Shown here: piece after piece, positions 51,453 to 60,832 of the stretch
Position numbering within the stretch: position 1 is the stretch's first letter
Layout of the letters: every line of letters starts with the position of its first letter
Assembly: GCA_947085045.1 (NCBI GenBank)
Contig: CAMTUU010000007.1
Coordinates: 72,318-136,317 of the forward strand
Origin: Pseudolysinimonas_A sp947085045
GTDB taxonomy: Bacteria > Actinomycetota > Actinomycetes > Actinomycetales > Microbacteriaceae
Direction: 5' to 3'
Length of the DNA stretch: 64,000 bases
The notes under the pieces: model-generated
The model's input: only the letters and a program-made list of their open reading frames with translations
What the model was told of the DNA's origin: nothing
The model's database searches: none
Program-made: the position numbers and the translations under genes

Positions 51453-52244
51453 GTGAGCACCGAAGACACCGCCGTCCTGCCCGCCGGATCCCTCGCCGGG
51501 AAGCGCGCCCTGGTCACCGGGTCGTCCCGCGGGATCGGCGCCGACACGGCCAGGTACCTTGCCGCCGCGGGCGCGAAGGTGGCGATCAACTTCCGCAACA
51601 AGGAGGCGCGGGCGCTCAAACTGATCGCCGACATCGAGACCGCCGGGGGAGAGGCGATCGCCGTGGGCGGCGACCTCACCGACCCCGAGTCGGTGGCCGG
51701 GATGTTCTCCACCGTCGCCGACCTCTGGGGCGGCCTCGACATCCTCGTGCTCAACGCCTCGGGCGGAATGGAGGGCGGCATGGCCGAGGATTATGCCCTC
51801 AAGCTCAACCGCGACGCGCAGGTCGGTGCGCTCGAGACCGCTCTGCCGCTGCTCGGCGACGGGGCCCGCGTCGTCTTCGTCACGAGCCACCAGGCGCACT
51901 TCATCAAGACCGTCGAGACGATGCCCGAGTATGTCAAGGTGGCCGAGAGCAAGCGCGCCGGCGAGGACGCCCTGCGCGAGCGCGTTCCCGTCCTCGACGC
52001 GAAGGGGGTCGGCTTCGTCGTCGTCTCTGGCGACATGATCGAGGGCACCATCACAGCGACCCTGCTCGACCGGGCCCGTCCGGGAGCGATCGACGCGCGC
52101 CGCGAGGACGCCGGACGGCTCTACACGGTGAGCGAGTTCGCCGCCGAGGTCGCGCGTGCCGCCGTGGATCCGCTGCCCGAGGGGCGCATCCGCTATGTCG
52201 GCGACGTGTCGGGCTTCCTCGACCAGGGCGGCCCGAACGGATGA
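51453..52244 (+). CDS. short-chain dehydrogenase/reductase
   Basis: 263 residues from GTG. NAD(P)-binding ALVTGSSRGIGADTARYLAAAG and LVLNASGG. The catalytic stretch is unusual: after TSHQAHFIK the Tyr and Lys sit in YVKVAESKR, with six residues between rather than three. The substrate is unknown. It overlaps the NUDIX gene by 4 nt. Confidence 0.87.
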   Translation: MSTEDTAVLPAGSLAGKRALVTGSSRGIGADTARYLAAAGAKVAINFRNKEARALKLIADIETAGGEAIAVGGDLTDPESVAGMFSTVADLWGGLDILVLNASGGMEGGMAEDYALKLNRDAQVGALETALPLLGDGARVVFVTSHQAHFIKTVETMPEYVKVAESKRAGEDALRERVPVLDAKGVGFVVVSGDMIEGTITATLLDRARPGAIDARREDAGRLYTVSEFAAEVARAAVDPLPEGRIRYVGDVSGFLDQGGPNG

Positions 52245-52690
52245 CCTTCCGCGCGACGTCCCGGGTGCTGCTGTACGGCCCCGACGACCGCGTGCTGCTG
52301 TTCCTCAACCTCGGTAAGGACCACTCCGCGCGGCCCCGCTGGATCACTCCCGGCGGCGGCGTCGACCCGGGGGAGGACTTCCCGGCCGCGGCGATCCGCG
52401 AGCTGCGCGAGGAGACCGGCCTGGAACTGGATGCCGTCCCGCCCCCGTTCCTCGAGACCGACTTCGAACCCGACCAGCGCTGGCACGCCTACGAGACGGG
52501 ACGCTGGGCGTGGTTCGCGCTGCGTGTCGAGCCGTTCGACGTGGTGCGCGACGGCTGGACCGAGGACGAGCAGGTCGAAGTGGTCGACGAACGCTGGTTC
52601 ACGGCCGACGAGCTGGAGGCCGACGAGTTCGAGTTCGAGCCGGCCGAGCTGCCCGCGCTGATCCGCGCAAACCTGCCCGACCGTCGATGA
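52241..52690 (+). CDS. NUDIX hydrolase
   Basis: 149 residues. A full Nudix box GGGVDPGEDFPAAAIRELRE followed by ETGLEL, with the REUxEE metal-binding glutamates. It splits a nucleoside diphosphate linked to another group; the substrate is unknown. The ATG overlaps the SDR stop. Confidence 0.93.
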   Translation: MTFRATSRVLLYGPDDRVLLFLNLGKDHSARPRWITPGGGVDPGEDFPAAAIRELREETGLELDAVPPPFLETDFEPDQRWHAYETGRWAWFALRVEPFDVVRDGWTEDEQVEVVDERWFTADELEADEFEFEPAELPALIRANLPDRR

Positions 52691-52790
52691 CCTCGCGCAG
52701 CTCCGCCTGATCTTCCCGCCCGATGGAAGCGCCGTCGGCCACGGGCCGGGCCGTCGGTAGCGTCGGAGCAGCACGACCGAGAGGACGACG

Positions 52791-54458
52791 ATGTCCGATT
52801 TTCCGTATCCCCCCCGCCCGCCGCGCAACACCCCCGAGTCCCGCCACGGCAGCCCGCCGAACCCGCGGCAGGAGACGCATCCCGGGATGCTGATCGACCG
52901 CGACGTCGAAGTGGTCACCCGCGCGGGCCGCACCGTGCAGGCGGATGTCTACCGGCCCGAGTCGGTCGAACCCGCCGGGGTGCTCATCGCCTGGTCGCCG
53001 TACGGCAAGCACGACCCGGCGCCCATCGGGCAGATCTACCCGACCAGCGGGGCGAAGCCGGAGTGGATGAGCGTTCTCACGACGTTCGAGGGGCCTGACC
53101 CCGAATATTGGGTGCCGCACGGCTATGCGCTCGTGATCGCCGACATCCCGGGAACCTGGTACGCGAAGGGTCCGGCGTCGTACATCTCGCCCGAGGAGGC
53201 CGAGGACTTCTTCGACCTCGTCGAGTGGGCGGGAGTGCAGCCGTGGTCGAACGGGCGCGTCGGCCTCACGGGTGTCAGCTACCTCACGGTCGCGCAGTGG
53301 CGCGTCGCCGGCCTGAATCCACCGCACCTCGCCGCGATCAACCCCTGGGAGGGGTGGAGTGACACCTACCGCGAGGTCGCCCGGCACGGGGGCATCCCGG
53401 AGACGTCGTTCTGGCCCTACATCTGGGAGCGCTGGGGCGCGTCGACCGGCGACATCGAGGATCTCGAGCGTGAGACCCGCGAGCACCCGCTGTTCGACGA
53501 TTTCTGGGCGTCGAAGGCGGCGCGCCTCGAGGAGATCACGGTGCCGGCGTTCGTCGTCGCGTCGTGGAGCGACCAGGGGTTGCACACCCGTGGAACGCTG
53601 GAGGGTTTCCGGCGCATCGCCAGCCCTCAGAAATGGCTGCACGTGCACGGCGCCAAGAAGTGGGCCGAGTACTACCGGCCCGAGATGGTCGAGCTGCAGC
53701 GGCAGTTCTTCGACCACTTCCTGCTCGGCCGCGAGACCGGGCTCGGCTCCTGGCCACCGGTTCGGGTAGAACTACGCGAGCGCTACGGCACCGGCACGTT
53801 CGTCGAGAGCACCGCGTGGCCGCTGCCCGAGGTGGAGTACCGCACCCTGCACCTGGATGCCGCCTCCGGCACTCTCGCGCACGAGCCGGTGCCGGGGGAG
53901 TCGAGCGCGACCTACCACGGCCTCGGCGACCCGTTCACGGCGTCCCGGGTCGTCTTTGAACACCGCTTCCAGGACGCCGCGGATGTCGTCGGCCACGCTC
54001 GCGCGACGCTCTACGTCGAGGCTCCGGCGGCGACCGACATGGACGTCTTCGTCGGGCTGTTCAAGCGGGATGCGGCGGGGGAGATCGTGCCGTTCGCGTA
54101 CTACGCGCAGTTCGAGGACGGACCGGTCGCGCTCGGCTGGATCCGGGCGTCGCACCGCGAACTCGACCCGGCCCGGTCGACCGACTACCTGCCGGTGCTC
54201 GCCCACACCCGCGAGCTGCCGCTCGAGACCGCGGGTCCGACCCGCCTCGACCTCGAGATCCTGCCGTCGGGCACGCGCTTCGCGGCGGGGGAGAGCCTCG
54301 TGCTCGTCGTGCAGGGTTTCGATCTCAAGCACTACCCGAAGCCGCTCGTCTACGCGCGACACGAGACCGATCTCAACCGGGGTCCGCAGATCCTGCACAC
54401 CGGCGGCCGGTACGACGCGACGCTGACGATCCCGATCCGCCCTTCGGTGGTCGAATAG
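52791..54458 (+). CDS. CocE/NonD-family alpha/beta hydrolase
   Basis: 555 residues. An alpha/beta-hydrolase domain with nucleophile elbow GLTGVSYLTVAQW, then an inserted helical cap and a C-terminal jelly-roll (PLVYARHETDLNRGPQILHT). This is the layout of cocaine esterase and X-Pro dipeptidyl-peptidase. No signal peptide. The true substrate is unknown. A clear hairpin terminator follows. Confidence 0.9.
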   Translation: MSDFPYPPRPPRNTPESRHGSPPNPRQETHPGMLIDRDVEVVTRAGRTVQADVYRPESVEPAGVLIAWSPYGKHDPAPIGQIYPTSGAKPEWMSVLTTFEGPDPEYWVPHGYALVIADIPGTWYAKGPASYISPEEAEDFFDLVEWAGVQPWSNGRVGLTGVSYLTVAQWRVAGLNPPHLAAINPWEGWSDTYREVARHGGIPETSFWPYIWERWGASTGDIEDLERETREHPLFDDFWASKAARLEEITVPAFVVASWSDQGLHTRGTLEGFRRIASPQKWLHVHGAKKWAEYYRPEMVELQRQFFDHFLLGRETGLGSWPPVRVELRERYGTGTFVESTAWPLPEVEYRTLHLDAASGTLAHEPVPGESSATYHGLGDPFTASRVVFEHRFQDAADVVGHARATLYVEAPAATDMDVFVGLFKRDAAGEIVPFAYYAQFEDGPVALGWIRASHRELDPARSTDYLPVLAHTRELPLETAGPTRLDLEILPSGTRFAAGESLVLVVQGFDLKHYPKPLVYARHETDLNRGPQILHTGGRYDATLTIPIRPSVVE

Positions 54459-54487
54459 CCCCGCAGCAGGGTGTCGAGACCGGACAG

Positions 54488-54525
54488 ATGGAACGCCCCG
54501 AGCCGGACGGCCCGGGGCGTTCCAT
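54488..54525. terminator. terminator between the CocE-like gene and the liv operon
   Basis: A perfect 13-bp stem (ATGGAACGCCCCG) with a 12-nt loop, between two converging genes. It can end transcription of both the hydrolase and the ABC transporter operon. Confidence 0.75.
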
Positions 54526-54538
54526 CTACTTCGGGGTG

Positions 54539-55786
54539 TTACTGGACCGGGCCGTATCCGGTGCCGTTGAACTGCACGAGGTTGATCCCCTGGATCGCCG
54601 GCAGCGTCGGATCGGTCGTGTTGACCGTGATCCCGTCGAGCAGGAGCGGAGCCTGGAAGTCCTCGATCGAACGAAGCGCCTCGAGGAAGTTGGCCCGAGT
54701 CGGCTCGGTCATCTTCAGGAACGCCTGCTCGAGGATCGCGCCCTCGGCGTACGACCACGCGCAGTGCGGGGTGTACGTCTCGGTGATCGTCTTGCCGTAC
54801 AGCTCGAACGCCGCGTTGTAGGCGATGACGTCCTCGTCTGCGGCGAAGGCCGGCGAGACCGGGACCTTCGTCAGCGACGTGGAGTACACGGCCGGGTAGG
54901 CGGCGCCGTTACCGGGGATGACGACCGTGGCCGGCGTCGAGGTGTTGGACGGGAGGAAGATCTCCGGGGTCCACCCCAGCGACTGGGCCTTGGTCAGCAC
55001 GCCGACCTGCAACGGGGTGACCGAGACGGCGCTCAGCAGAGCGTCGGCGCCGGAGGCGGCGAGTTCCGTGACCTGGCTGTCGAGAGTCGGGTCGCTCGGC
55101 TCGTAGGTCGCCGAGGCGACGACCTCGACATCCGAGCCGTCGATCGCGGCTTCGAAGCCCGCGAGGTAGTCGTCTCCGTAGTCGTCGTTTTGCGCGAGCG
55201 TCGCGACGGTCACCGCGCCGCGTTCGGCGAGCAGCTCGCCGAACGCGAAGCCCTCGCTGTAGTACGTCGGCAGCAGACCGAGGGTGTACGGGTTCTCCGC
55301 TTGGTTCGACGAGAACATCGTCGCCCCGGTGATCAGCAGAACCTGCGGCACCTCCTCCTCCTGCGCGATCGGCAGGATGGCCGCGTTGGTCGGGGTGCCG
55401 AGAGCGCCGACGTACGCGAAGATGCCGTCGTCGACGAGCTGGCGGAAGTTCGACACGGCCTTCGCCGGGTCGTAGACGTCGTCGAGGTAGGTCAGTGTCA
55501 CCTCTCGGGTCTTGCCGTCGCCGAACTCGAAGCCGCCGTCGGCGTTCTTCGCCTCGAGGTAGGTGTACAGACCGGCGACCGTGCACGAGCCCGGGCCGGC
55601 GGTGGGGCCGCTCAGCGGGCTGCTGATGCCCAGGCTCAGCGTGGTGTCGGTGATGCCGGGGCTGGGCGCGTTGGTCTCGCCACCTCCTGCGTCGCCGCCA
55701 CGGGTGCATCCCGTGACGAGCAGCGCGGCGATGGCACCCGTGGCCACGACGCCGCTGATGCGGCCCGCGTTACGGAAGTTCATCAT
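54539..55786 (-). CDS. branched-chain-type amino acid ABC transporter, substrate-binding lipoprotein
   Basis: 415 residues. Lipobox LLVTGC near residue 27, then a periplasmic-binding-protein type 1 fold (LSLGISSPLSGPTAGPG, FAYVGALGTPTNAAI, AEGAILEQAFLKM). It captures the substrate outside for the LivH/LivM permease. Last gene of the operon; its ATG overlaps the livM stop. The ligand could be Leu/Ile/Val, an amide or an aromatic compound; the IclR partner makes an aromatic or carboxylic substrate possible. Confidence 0.9.
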   Translation of the reverse strand: MMNFRNAGRISGVVATGAIAALLVTGCTRGGDAGGGETNAPSPGITDTTLSLGISSPLSGPTAGPGSCTVAGLYTYLEAKNADGGFEFGDGKTREVTLTYLDDVYDPAKAVSNFRQLVDDGIFAYVGALGTPTNAAILPIAQEEEVPQVLLITGATMFSSNQAENPYTLGLLPTYYSEGFAFGELLAERGAVTVATLAQNDDYGDDYLAGFEAAIDGSDVEVVASATYEPSDPTLDSQVTELAASGADALLSAVSVTPLQVGVLTKAQSLGWTPEIFLPSNTSTPATVVIPGNGAAYPAVYSTSLTKVPVSPAFAADEDVIAYNAAFELYGKTITETYTPHCAWSYAEGAILEQAFLKMTEPTRANFLEALRSIEDFQAPLLLDGITVNTTDPTLPAIQGINLVQFNGTGYGPVQ

Positions 55787-56889
55787 TGACCTTGCCTCTT
55801 TCCTTGATTCTTCTCGGTGGACTCCGGACCGGTGGTGACCGACGCGTGCGCCGGGTCCGAAGGGTTCTGGGGGGCGTCGGCGCCGCGGCGTCGGGAGAGG
55901 CGACGCGCGACCTGGGAGATCCGGCGGGGGAGCGAGACCACACCGCCGGGCACCAGGAACAGCACGGCGAGCAGGATCGCGCCGGAGATCAGCGCCGTCA
56001 GCGACGAGTCGACCTCGTTGGCGACGCTCGGCACGAGCACGAAGTAGATCGCCCCGAAGATCGTGCCGAGGATGCTGGCGGACCCGCCGATCACCATCGC
56101 GGCGACCATGTTGATCGAGGTGTGGAACGACAGGGTTTCGGGGGAGGTGTACTGCACGATTCCGAGGTACATGAAGCCGGCGACCCCGCCGAAGAGCGAG
56201 GCGATTGTGAACGCCATCACCTTGTAGCGGTACGGCGAGATGCCCATCGCGAGGGCCACCGACTCGTTCTCCTTGACGATGCGGAAGGCCCGCCCCATGC
56301 GTCCGCGCACGAGGTTGCGGGCGAGCAGGAACATCAGCACCGCGATCAGCACGACCACGTAATAGCGCCACTGATCGTTCTCGAGGATGCCGTCGGCCCA
56401 GTCGGGCGCACGCAGCCAGCTCACCGTGGTGCCCTGCGCGCCGCCAGTGTATTCGCGGAAGCGCTTGGCGAGAGGGATGCCGATGATCGGCAGTGCGATC
56501 GTCACCATCGCCAGCGCGAGGCCGCGCAGGCGGGCCGCGGCCAGGGCGACGACGAGGCCGACCGCCGCCGGGATGACCGCGCAGAGCACGAGGGCCACCG
56601 GCACGGCGAGCGGTTCGGGGATGCCGAGGTCGGCGGTCACGACGTACGACGCGATGTACGCGCCCAGGCCGAGGAACGCGCTCTGGCCGAGCGACACCTG
56701 GCCGGCGTAGCCCATCACGATGTTGAGCCCGAGGATCGCGACGGCGAAGACCGCCATCAGCCCGAGCTGGTAGTTGACGAACTTGCTCGAGATGAGGGGC
56801 AGCACGATCAGCACGACGGCGACGACGACGCCGAAGGCGACGCGCACCCAGAGGTTCGCGGAGAGTTTGGCGAGCGTGTTCACGTTCAT
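55783..56889 (-). CDS. livM: branched-chain-type ABC transporter permease LivM
   Basis: 368 residues, about nine membrane spans. The LivM signature is in LGLNIVMGYAGQVSLGQSAFLGLGAY and the cytoplasmic coupling loop FRIVKENESVALAMGISPYRYKV. The C-terminus extends as a basic, then polar, cytoplasmic tail (ARRLSRRRGADAPQNPSD). Its ATG shares a base with the livH stop (TGATG), and its own stop overlaps the binding-protein start. Confidence 0.92.
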   Translation of the reverse strand: MNVNTLAKLSANLWVRVAFGVVVAVVLIVLPLISSKFVNYQLGLMAVFAVAILGLNIVMGYAGQVSLGQSAFLGLGAYIASYVVTADLGIPEPLAVPVALVLCAVIPAAVGLVVALAAARLRGLALAMVTIALPIIGIPLAKRFREYTGGAQGTTVSWLRAPDWADGILENDQWRYYVVVLIAVLMFLLARNLVRGRMGRAFRIVKENESVALAMGISPYRYKVMAFTIASLFGGVAGFMYLGIVQYTSPETLSFHTSINMVAAMVIGGSASILGTIFGAIYFVLVPSVANEVDSSLTALISGAILLAVLFLVPGGVVSLPRRISQVARRLSRRRGADAPQNPSDPAHASVTTGPESTEKNQGKRQGQ

Positions 56890-57785
56890 CAGACGCGCAC
56901 CACGACCTTCCGTCCGAAGAGCCCCTGCGGTCTCACGATCAGGATGATGATCATCACCAGGAACGGCACCGCGATCTTGAGGTCGTTGCCGATGAAGTCG
57001 ATGTAGGCGCCGGCGAGGTTCTCGACCACGCCGATGAACCAGGCTGCGACGACGGCGCCGAGGGGCGAGTCGAGTCCGCCGAGGATGGCGGCTGCGAGGG
57101 CGTAGACCAGCACGAAGTCGAGCATCCCGGGGCTGACGAACAGCTGCGGGGCGACGAGCACGCCGGCGACGACGCCGAGCACCGAGGCCAGTCCCCACCC
57201 GATCATCAGCAACCGGCTGACCGGGAGCCCGGAGAGGGATGCCGACTGCGGGTTGTCGGCGACGGCGCGCATCGCGAGGCCGAGCTTCGTGCCGCGGAAG
57301 AGCAGTTGCAGCAGCCCGACGACGACGACCAGCACGACGATCGTGCCGAGCGAGCGGAGGCTCACGAACACCCCGCCGAGGTTGATCGTGATGGTGCCGA
57401 AGAACGATGGGAACTGGCGTGGCTCGTAGCCGAAGAAGAACGCCGCGATGCCGCCGATGAGCACGAAGAGCCCGATCGTCACGACGACCGCGGTGTCGGG
57501 ATCCCCCCGTTCGAACGGGCGCACGATCACGCGTTCGATCGCAGCGCCGAGCACGAAGGCGAATACGACGGCGCCGAGGATCGCGACCCCGAGCGGCAGG
57601 TTCAGGCGGACGACGAGGGCATAGGCGACGAAGGTCGACAACACCGCCATCCCGCCCTGGGCGAAGTTGATGATGCCGGTTGCGCGATTGACGAGCACGA
57701 TCGCGAGGGCGAGGGCGGCGTAGATCGAGCCGGTCGAGAGGCCTTCGATGACGAGCTGGATGAAGTAGGTGATCTCGCGGTCCAT
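56889..57785 (-). CDS. livH: branched-chain-type ABC transporter permease LivH
   Basis: 298 residues, about eight membrane spans. Signature stretches are GLSTGSIYAALALAIVLV and ATGIINFAQGGMAVLSTF; the coupling loop is GLAMRAVADNPQSASLSGLP. It forms the channel with LivM. It starts 1 bp after the livF stop. Confidence 0.93.
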   Translation of the reverse strand: MDREITYFIQLVIEGLSTGSIYAALALAIVLVNRATGIINFAQGGMAVLSTFVAYALVVRLNLPLGVAILGAVVFAFVLGAAIERVIVRPFERGDPDTAVVVTIGLFVLIGGIAAFFFGYEPRQFPSFFGTITINLGGVFVSLRSLGTIVVLVVVVGLLQLLFRGTKLGLAMRAVADNPQSASLSGLPVSRLLMIGWGLASVLGVVAGVLVAPQLFVSPGMLDFVLVYALAAAILGGLDSPLGAVVAAWFIGVVENLAGAYIDFIGNDLKIAVPFLVMIIILIVRPQGLFGRKVVVRV

Positions 57786-57786
57786 C

Positions 57787-58497
57787 TCAGCCCCCCAGGT
57801 ACGCGCGACGTACCTCGTCCATGCCCAGGAGGTCGTCTCGGCTGCCGGTGAGCGAGGTGCTGCCGGTGTCGAGCACGATCGCGTGGTCCACGACGGAGAA
57901 GGCGAGCATCGCGTTCTGCTCGACCACGACCATCGCCACACCCTGCTCGCTGCGCAGGCGGCGGATCGCCCGGTAGACGTTCTGCGCCGTACTCGGCGCG
58001 AGCCCGAGTGAGGCCTCATCGAGCAGGATGAGCCGGGGCCGGGCCATGATCGCCCGGGCGATGGCGAGCATCTGCTGCTCGCCCCCGGAGAGAGCGGACG
58101 CGTTGGAGCTGATGCGCTGCCGCAGGTTGGGGAAGAGATCGAGGCACAGTTCGATGTCCTCAGCCACGCCCGCACGGTCGCCGCGGAGGTACGCGCCGAC
58201 GCGCAGGTTGTCGCGCACCGACAGGTCGCCGAGCGTGCCGCGGCCTTCCGGAACGTGGGCGATGCCGAGGGCGGCGACCTTGTCGGGGCGGAAGCCGGTG
58301 ATGTCGGTTCCGTCGAAGGTGATCTTGCCGCCGGTCGTCACCATTCCGCTGATCGCGCGCAGGGTCGTCGTCTTGCCGGCGCCGTTGGCGCCGAGGATGC
58401 CGGCCGCGTCGTTCTCACCGACGCGGAACGAGATGCCGTGCACGACCTCAGCGTGGCCGTAGGAGGCGGTGACGTCCTCGAGCTCAAGCAGCGTCAT
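57787..58497 (-). CDS. livF: branched-chain-type ABC transporter ATPase LivF
   Basis: 236 residues. Walker A GANGAGKTTTLRAIS, signature LSGGEQQMLAIARAI, Walker B RLILLDEASLGLAP. Second ATPase of the transporter. It overlaps livG by 14 nt. Confidence 0.94.
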   Translation of the reverse strand: MTLLELEDVTASYGHAEVVHGISFRVGENDAAGILGANGAGKTTTLRAISGMVTTGGKITFDGTDITGFRPDKVAALGIAHVPEGRGTLGDLSVRDNLRVGAYLRGDRAGVAEDIELCLDLFPNLRQRISSNASALSGGEQQMLAIARAIMARPRLILLDEASLGLAPSTAQNVYRAIRRLRSEQGVAMVVVEQNAMLAFSVVDHAIVLDTGSTSLTGSRDDLLGMDEVRRAYLGG

Positions 58498-59269
58498 CCG
58501 TCACCTCCTTGCCGAGATAGGCCTCGACGACCCGCGGGTCGGACTGCGCCTCGGCGGCGGTGCCCTCCATCAGCTTCGCGCCGTGGTCGAGCACGACGAC
58601 GCGGTCGGTGAGAGCGGAGATGAGCCCCATGTGGTGCTCGACGATCACGACGGTGAGATCGAAGTCATCCCGCATCGACCTGATCTGGGCGATGAAGTTC
58701 TCCACCTCGGCATGCGACAGGCCGGCGGCGGGCTCGTCGAGCAGCAGCAGACGCGGGTGCGACATCATCGCGCGCACCAGCTCGACACCTTTGTGCAGCC
58801 CGTGCGAGAGCTCCTCCGCCGGGATGTCCGCCGCCCAACCGAGCCCGAAACGCTCGAGTAGGGCGCGGGCCTCGGCGCGGGCCTCGCGTTCGCGCTTGCC
58901 GGTCGGGGGAAGCCGCAACGCCCAGCTGACCGGCCCGCCGGGCAGATGACTGTGCGCGCCAAGCAGCACGTTCTCGAGCACCGAGGCCTCGAGCCGCAGG
59001 GCGGGGTGCTGGAAGGTGCGGGCGAGACCGGCGACCTTCGCCAGGCGCGACGGCGCGACCTGGAGCGCCTCCACGTCGTCGATCAGGATCGATCCGGACG
59101 ACGGGCGGTAGTGCCCGCTGATGCAGTTGAACAGTGAGGTCTTGCCGGCTCCGTTGGGTCCCACGAGGCCGAAGACCGAACCGGGTTCGACGTCGAGACT
59201 CACGTCCTGGAGCACCGAGATGCCGCCGAAACGCAGGGACACGTCGGTGAGCTTCAGACGAGCGGCCAT
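58484..59269 (-). CDS. livG: branched-chain-type ABC transporter ATPase LivG
   Basis: 261 residues. Walker A GPNGAGKTSLFNCISG, signature ELSHGLHKGVELVRA (the usual LSxGxQR is LSHGLHK), Walker B RLLLLDEPAAGLSHAE. First gene of the operon; its promoter must lie in the 224-bp divergent gap with the IclR regulator, where one TTGTCGACAA site sits 92 bp upstream of its start. Confidence 0.93.
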   Translation of the reverse strand: MAARLKLTDVSLRFGGISVLQDVSLDVEPGSVFGLVGPNGAGKTSLFNCISGHYRPSSGSILIDDVEALQVAPSRLAKVAGLARTFQHPALRLEASVLENVLLGAHSHLPGGPVSWALRLPPTGKREREARAEARALLERFGLGWAADIPAEELSHGLHKGVELVRAMMSHPRLLLLDEPAAGLSHAEVENFIAQIRSMRDDFDLTVVIVEHHMGLISALTDRVVVLDHGAKLMEGTAAEAQSDPRVVEAYLGKEVTDDAA

Positions 59270-59360
59270 AGCCGTCCTCCGCTTCGTTGCAGAAAATGAT
59301 GGTGGTGGTGGTGGTGGGGTGTGGCCACGCTAACCCGTCGGGGAAGACCGGGCAACTGTT

Positions 59361-59370
59361 TTGTCGACAA
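59361..59370. promoter_or_regulatory. putative operator 1 (TTGTCGACAA palindrome)
   Basis: A perfect 10-bp palindrome, followed by a second GTCGAC after 4 bp. The same palindrome occurs at the regulator start, 133 bp away. It lies where the livG promoter would be, so the adjacent IclR protein could bind here to control the transporter. Confidence 0.55.
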
Positions 59371-59493
59371 TATCGTCGACCAAACGGGATGCCGAGAGGC
59401 GCGACGGTGCACATCGTCATCCATTGGCCCGATGCCAGCGTGTTCGGCCACGTCGCCTCCTGCTGCGTGAGGGAAACCTAGGGGAGGGGTAGA

Positions 59494-59503
59494 TTGTCGA
59501 CAA
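59494..59503. promoter_or_regulatory. putative operator 2 (TTGTCGACAA palindrome)
   Basis: Identical to the site at 59361 and coincident with the TTG start codon of the IclR gene. Binding would repress the regulator itself. Confidence 0.55.
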
Positions 59504-60306
59504 TTCGATTCCCAACTAGTGGAAGTCTGGCACGCGTGGCACTGCAGGAACGGGTACTCAGCGTTCTCGGCGCGTTCAACGCCGATCGCCCGAGCCTGTC
59601 GCTCAGCGACATCGCCGCGATCACCGGGCTGCCCGTGTCGACGACCCATCGGCTGGTCGCGAACCTCGTTAGCTGGGGAGCCCTCGAGCGCGACGAACGC
59701 CGTCGGTACGTCATCGGGCTCCGGCTCTGGGAGATCGGAGTGCTCTCGCCGCGCGCCTACCGCTACCGCTCGCGCATCCTGCCATTCCTCGAGGAGCTGT
59801 TCGTCGCGACCCGCGAGCACGTCGTGCTCACCGCCCTGCACGACGGCGAGGGGATCATGGTCGAACAGCTGCTCGGTCGGCGCGGCGCGCGGCTCGCCGC
59901 CGGGCTGGGGGAGCGGCTGCCGTTGCACGCCTCCTCGCCCGGGCACGTGTTCCTCGCATTCGGGCCGCCCGAGCTGTGGGAGGTCATCGAGGCCGAGCCG
60001 TTGCACGCCTACACGCCGCGCACGATCACCGATCGCGACGAGCTGCGGCGAGTCGTGCGCGACGTGCGACGCACTTCGATCTCGCTCAGCGAGGGCGCGA
60101 TCGTGACGAGCACGGTGTCGATCTCCGCGCCCGTGTTCGCGCACCGCGGCGAGTTCTACGGCGCGGTGTCGCTTGTGGCGACGATCGGCACCGTCGACCC
60201 GAACGTGCTGGCTCCGTCGGTGCTGCGCGCGTCGCGCCTGATCAGCGCGGCCCTGCTCACCGCGGGGGAGGAGCCGCCGTTCCGCCCGCTTCGCCGCGGC
60301 GTCTGA
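59494..60306 (+). CDS. IclR-family transcriptional regulator
   Basis: 270 residues. An N-terminal winged helix-turn-helix (LSDIAAITGLPVSTTHRLVANL) and a C-terminal effector-binding domain (LHASSPGHVFLAFGP, and ISAPVFAHRGEFYGAVSLV). The TTG was chosen because GGGGAGGGG lies 4 nt before it; a GTG at 59536 is the alternative and would leave the palindrome outside the gene. It diverges from livG, so it most likely controls the transporter in response to a small organic acid. Confidence 0.88.
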   Translation: MSTIRFPTSGSLARVALQERVLSVLGAFNADRPSLSLSDIAAITGLPVSTTHRLVANLVSWGALERDERRRYVIGLRLWEIGVLSPRAYRYRSRILPFLEELFVATREHVVLTALHDGEGIMVEQLLGRRGARLAAGLGERLPLHASSPGHVFLAFGPPELWEVIEAEPLHAYTPRTITDRDELRRVVRDVRRTSISLSEGAIVTSTVSISAPVFAHRGEFYGAVSLVATIGTVDPNVLAPSVLRASRLISAALLTAGEEPPFRPLRRGV

Positions 60307-60384
60307 CCCGAGCAGGATCGGAGAAGCTTCGGCCGCGCGCGTTCCCTAACGTGAGAGTCACAGCCGAGAACGAGGGAGATTCCG

Positions 60385-60825
60385 ATGGCCGAGAAGAAGA
60401 CGTCCGAGATGTTCAGCGCCGAGGAGAAGGCCGCGATGAAGGAGGCCGCCGCCGAGCGCAAGGCGCAGGCGAAGGCCACCGACAAGCGCGAGGCCGGCAC
60501 CAAGGCGGTGCGCGACGCCATCGAGAAGCTCGACGGCCCCGACCGCGAAATCGCCGAGCGGTTCTACGAACTGGTCAGCGAGAACGCGCCCGACCTGGTG
60601 CCGAAGACGTACTACGGGATGCCGGGCTTCGCGAACGCCGACGACAAGATCCTGGTCTTCCTGCAGCCGGCCTCGAAGTTCAAGGTGCGGTATTCGACGA
60701 TCGGATTCGAGCAGCCGGCCAGGCTCGACGACAAGCCCATGTGGCCGACGGCGTGGGGGATCACCGCATGGACCGCCCCCGACGAGAAGGCGTTCCTCGC
60801 GACCCTGAAGAAGGCCATCGGCTGA
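60385..60825 (+). CDS. DUF1801-like protein
   Basis: 146 residues. A lysine/alanine-rich N-terminal ~45 residues, then a DUF1801 (YdhG-type) domain: AERFYELVSENAPDLVPKTYYGMPGF, LVFLQPASKFKVRYSTIGF. The function is unknown; relatives are called iron chaperones in one case. RBS GAGGGAG upstream. Confidence 0.82.
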   Translation: MAEKKTSEMFSAEEKAAMKEAAAERKAQAKATDKREAGTKAVRDAIEKLDGPDREIAERFYELVSENAPDLVPKTYYGMPGFANADDKILVFLQPASKFKVRYSTIGFEQPARLDDKPMWPTAWGITAWTAPDEKAFLATLKKAIG

Positions 60826-60832
60826 CGGCGCC

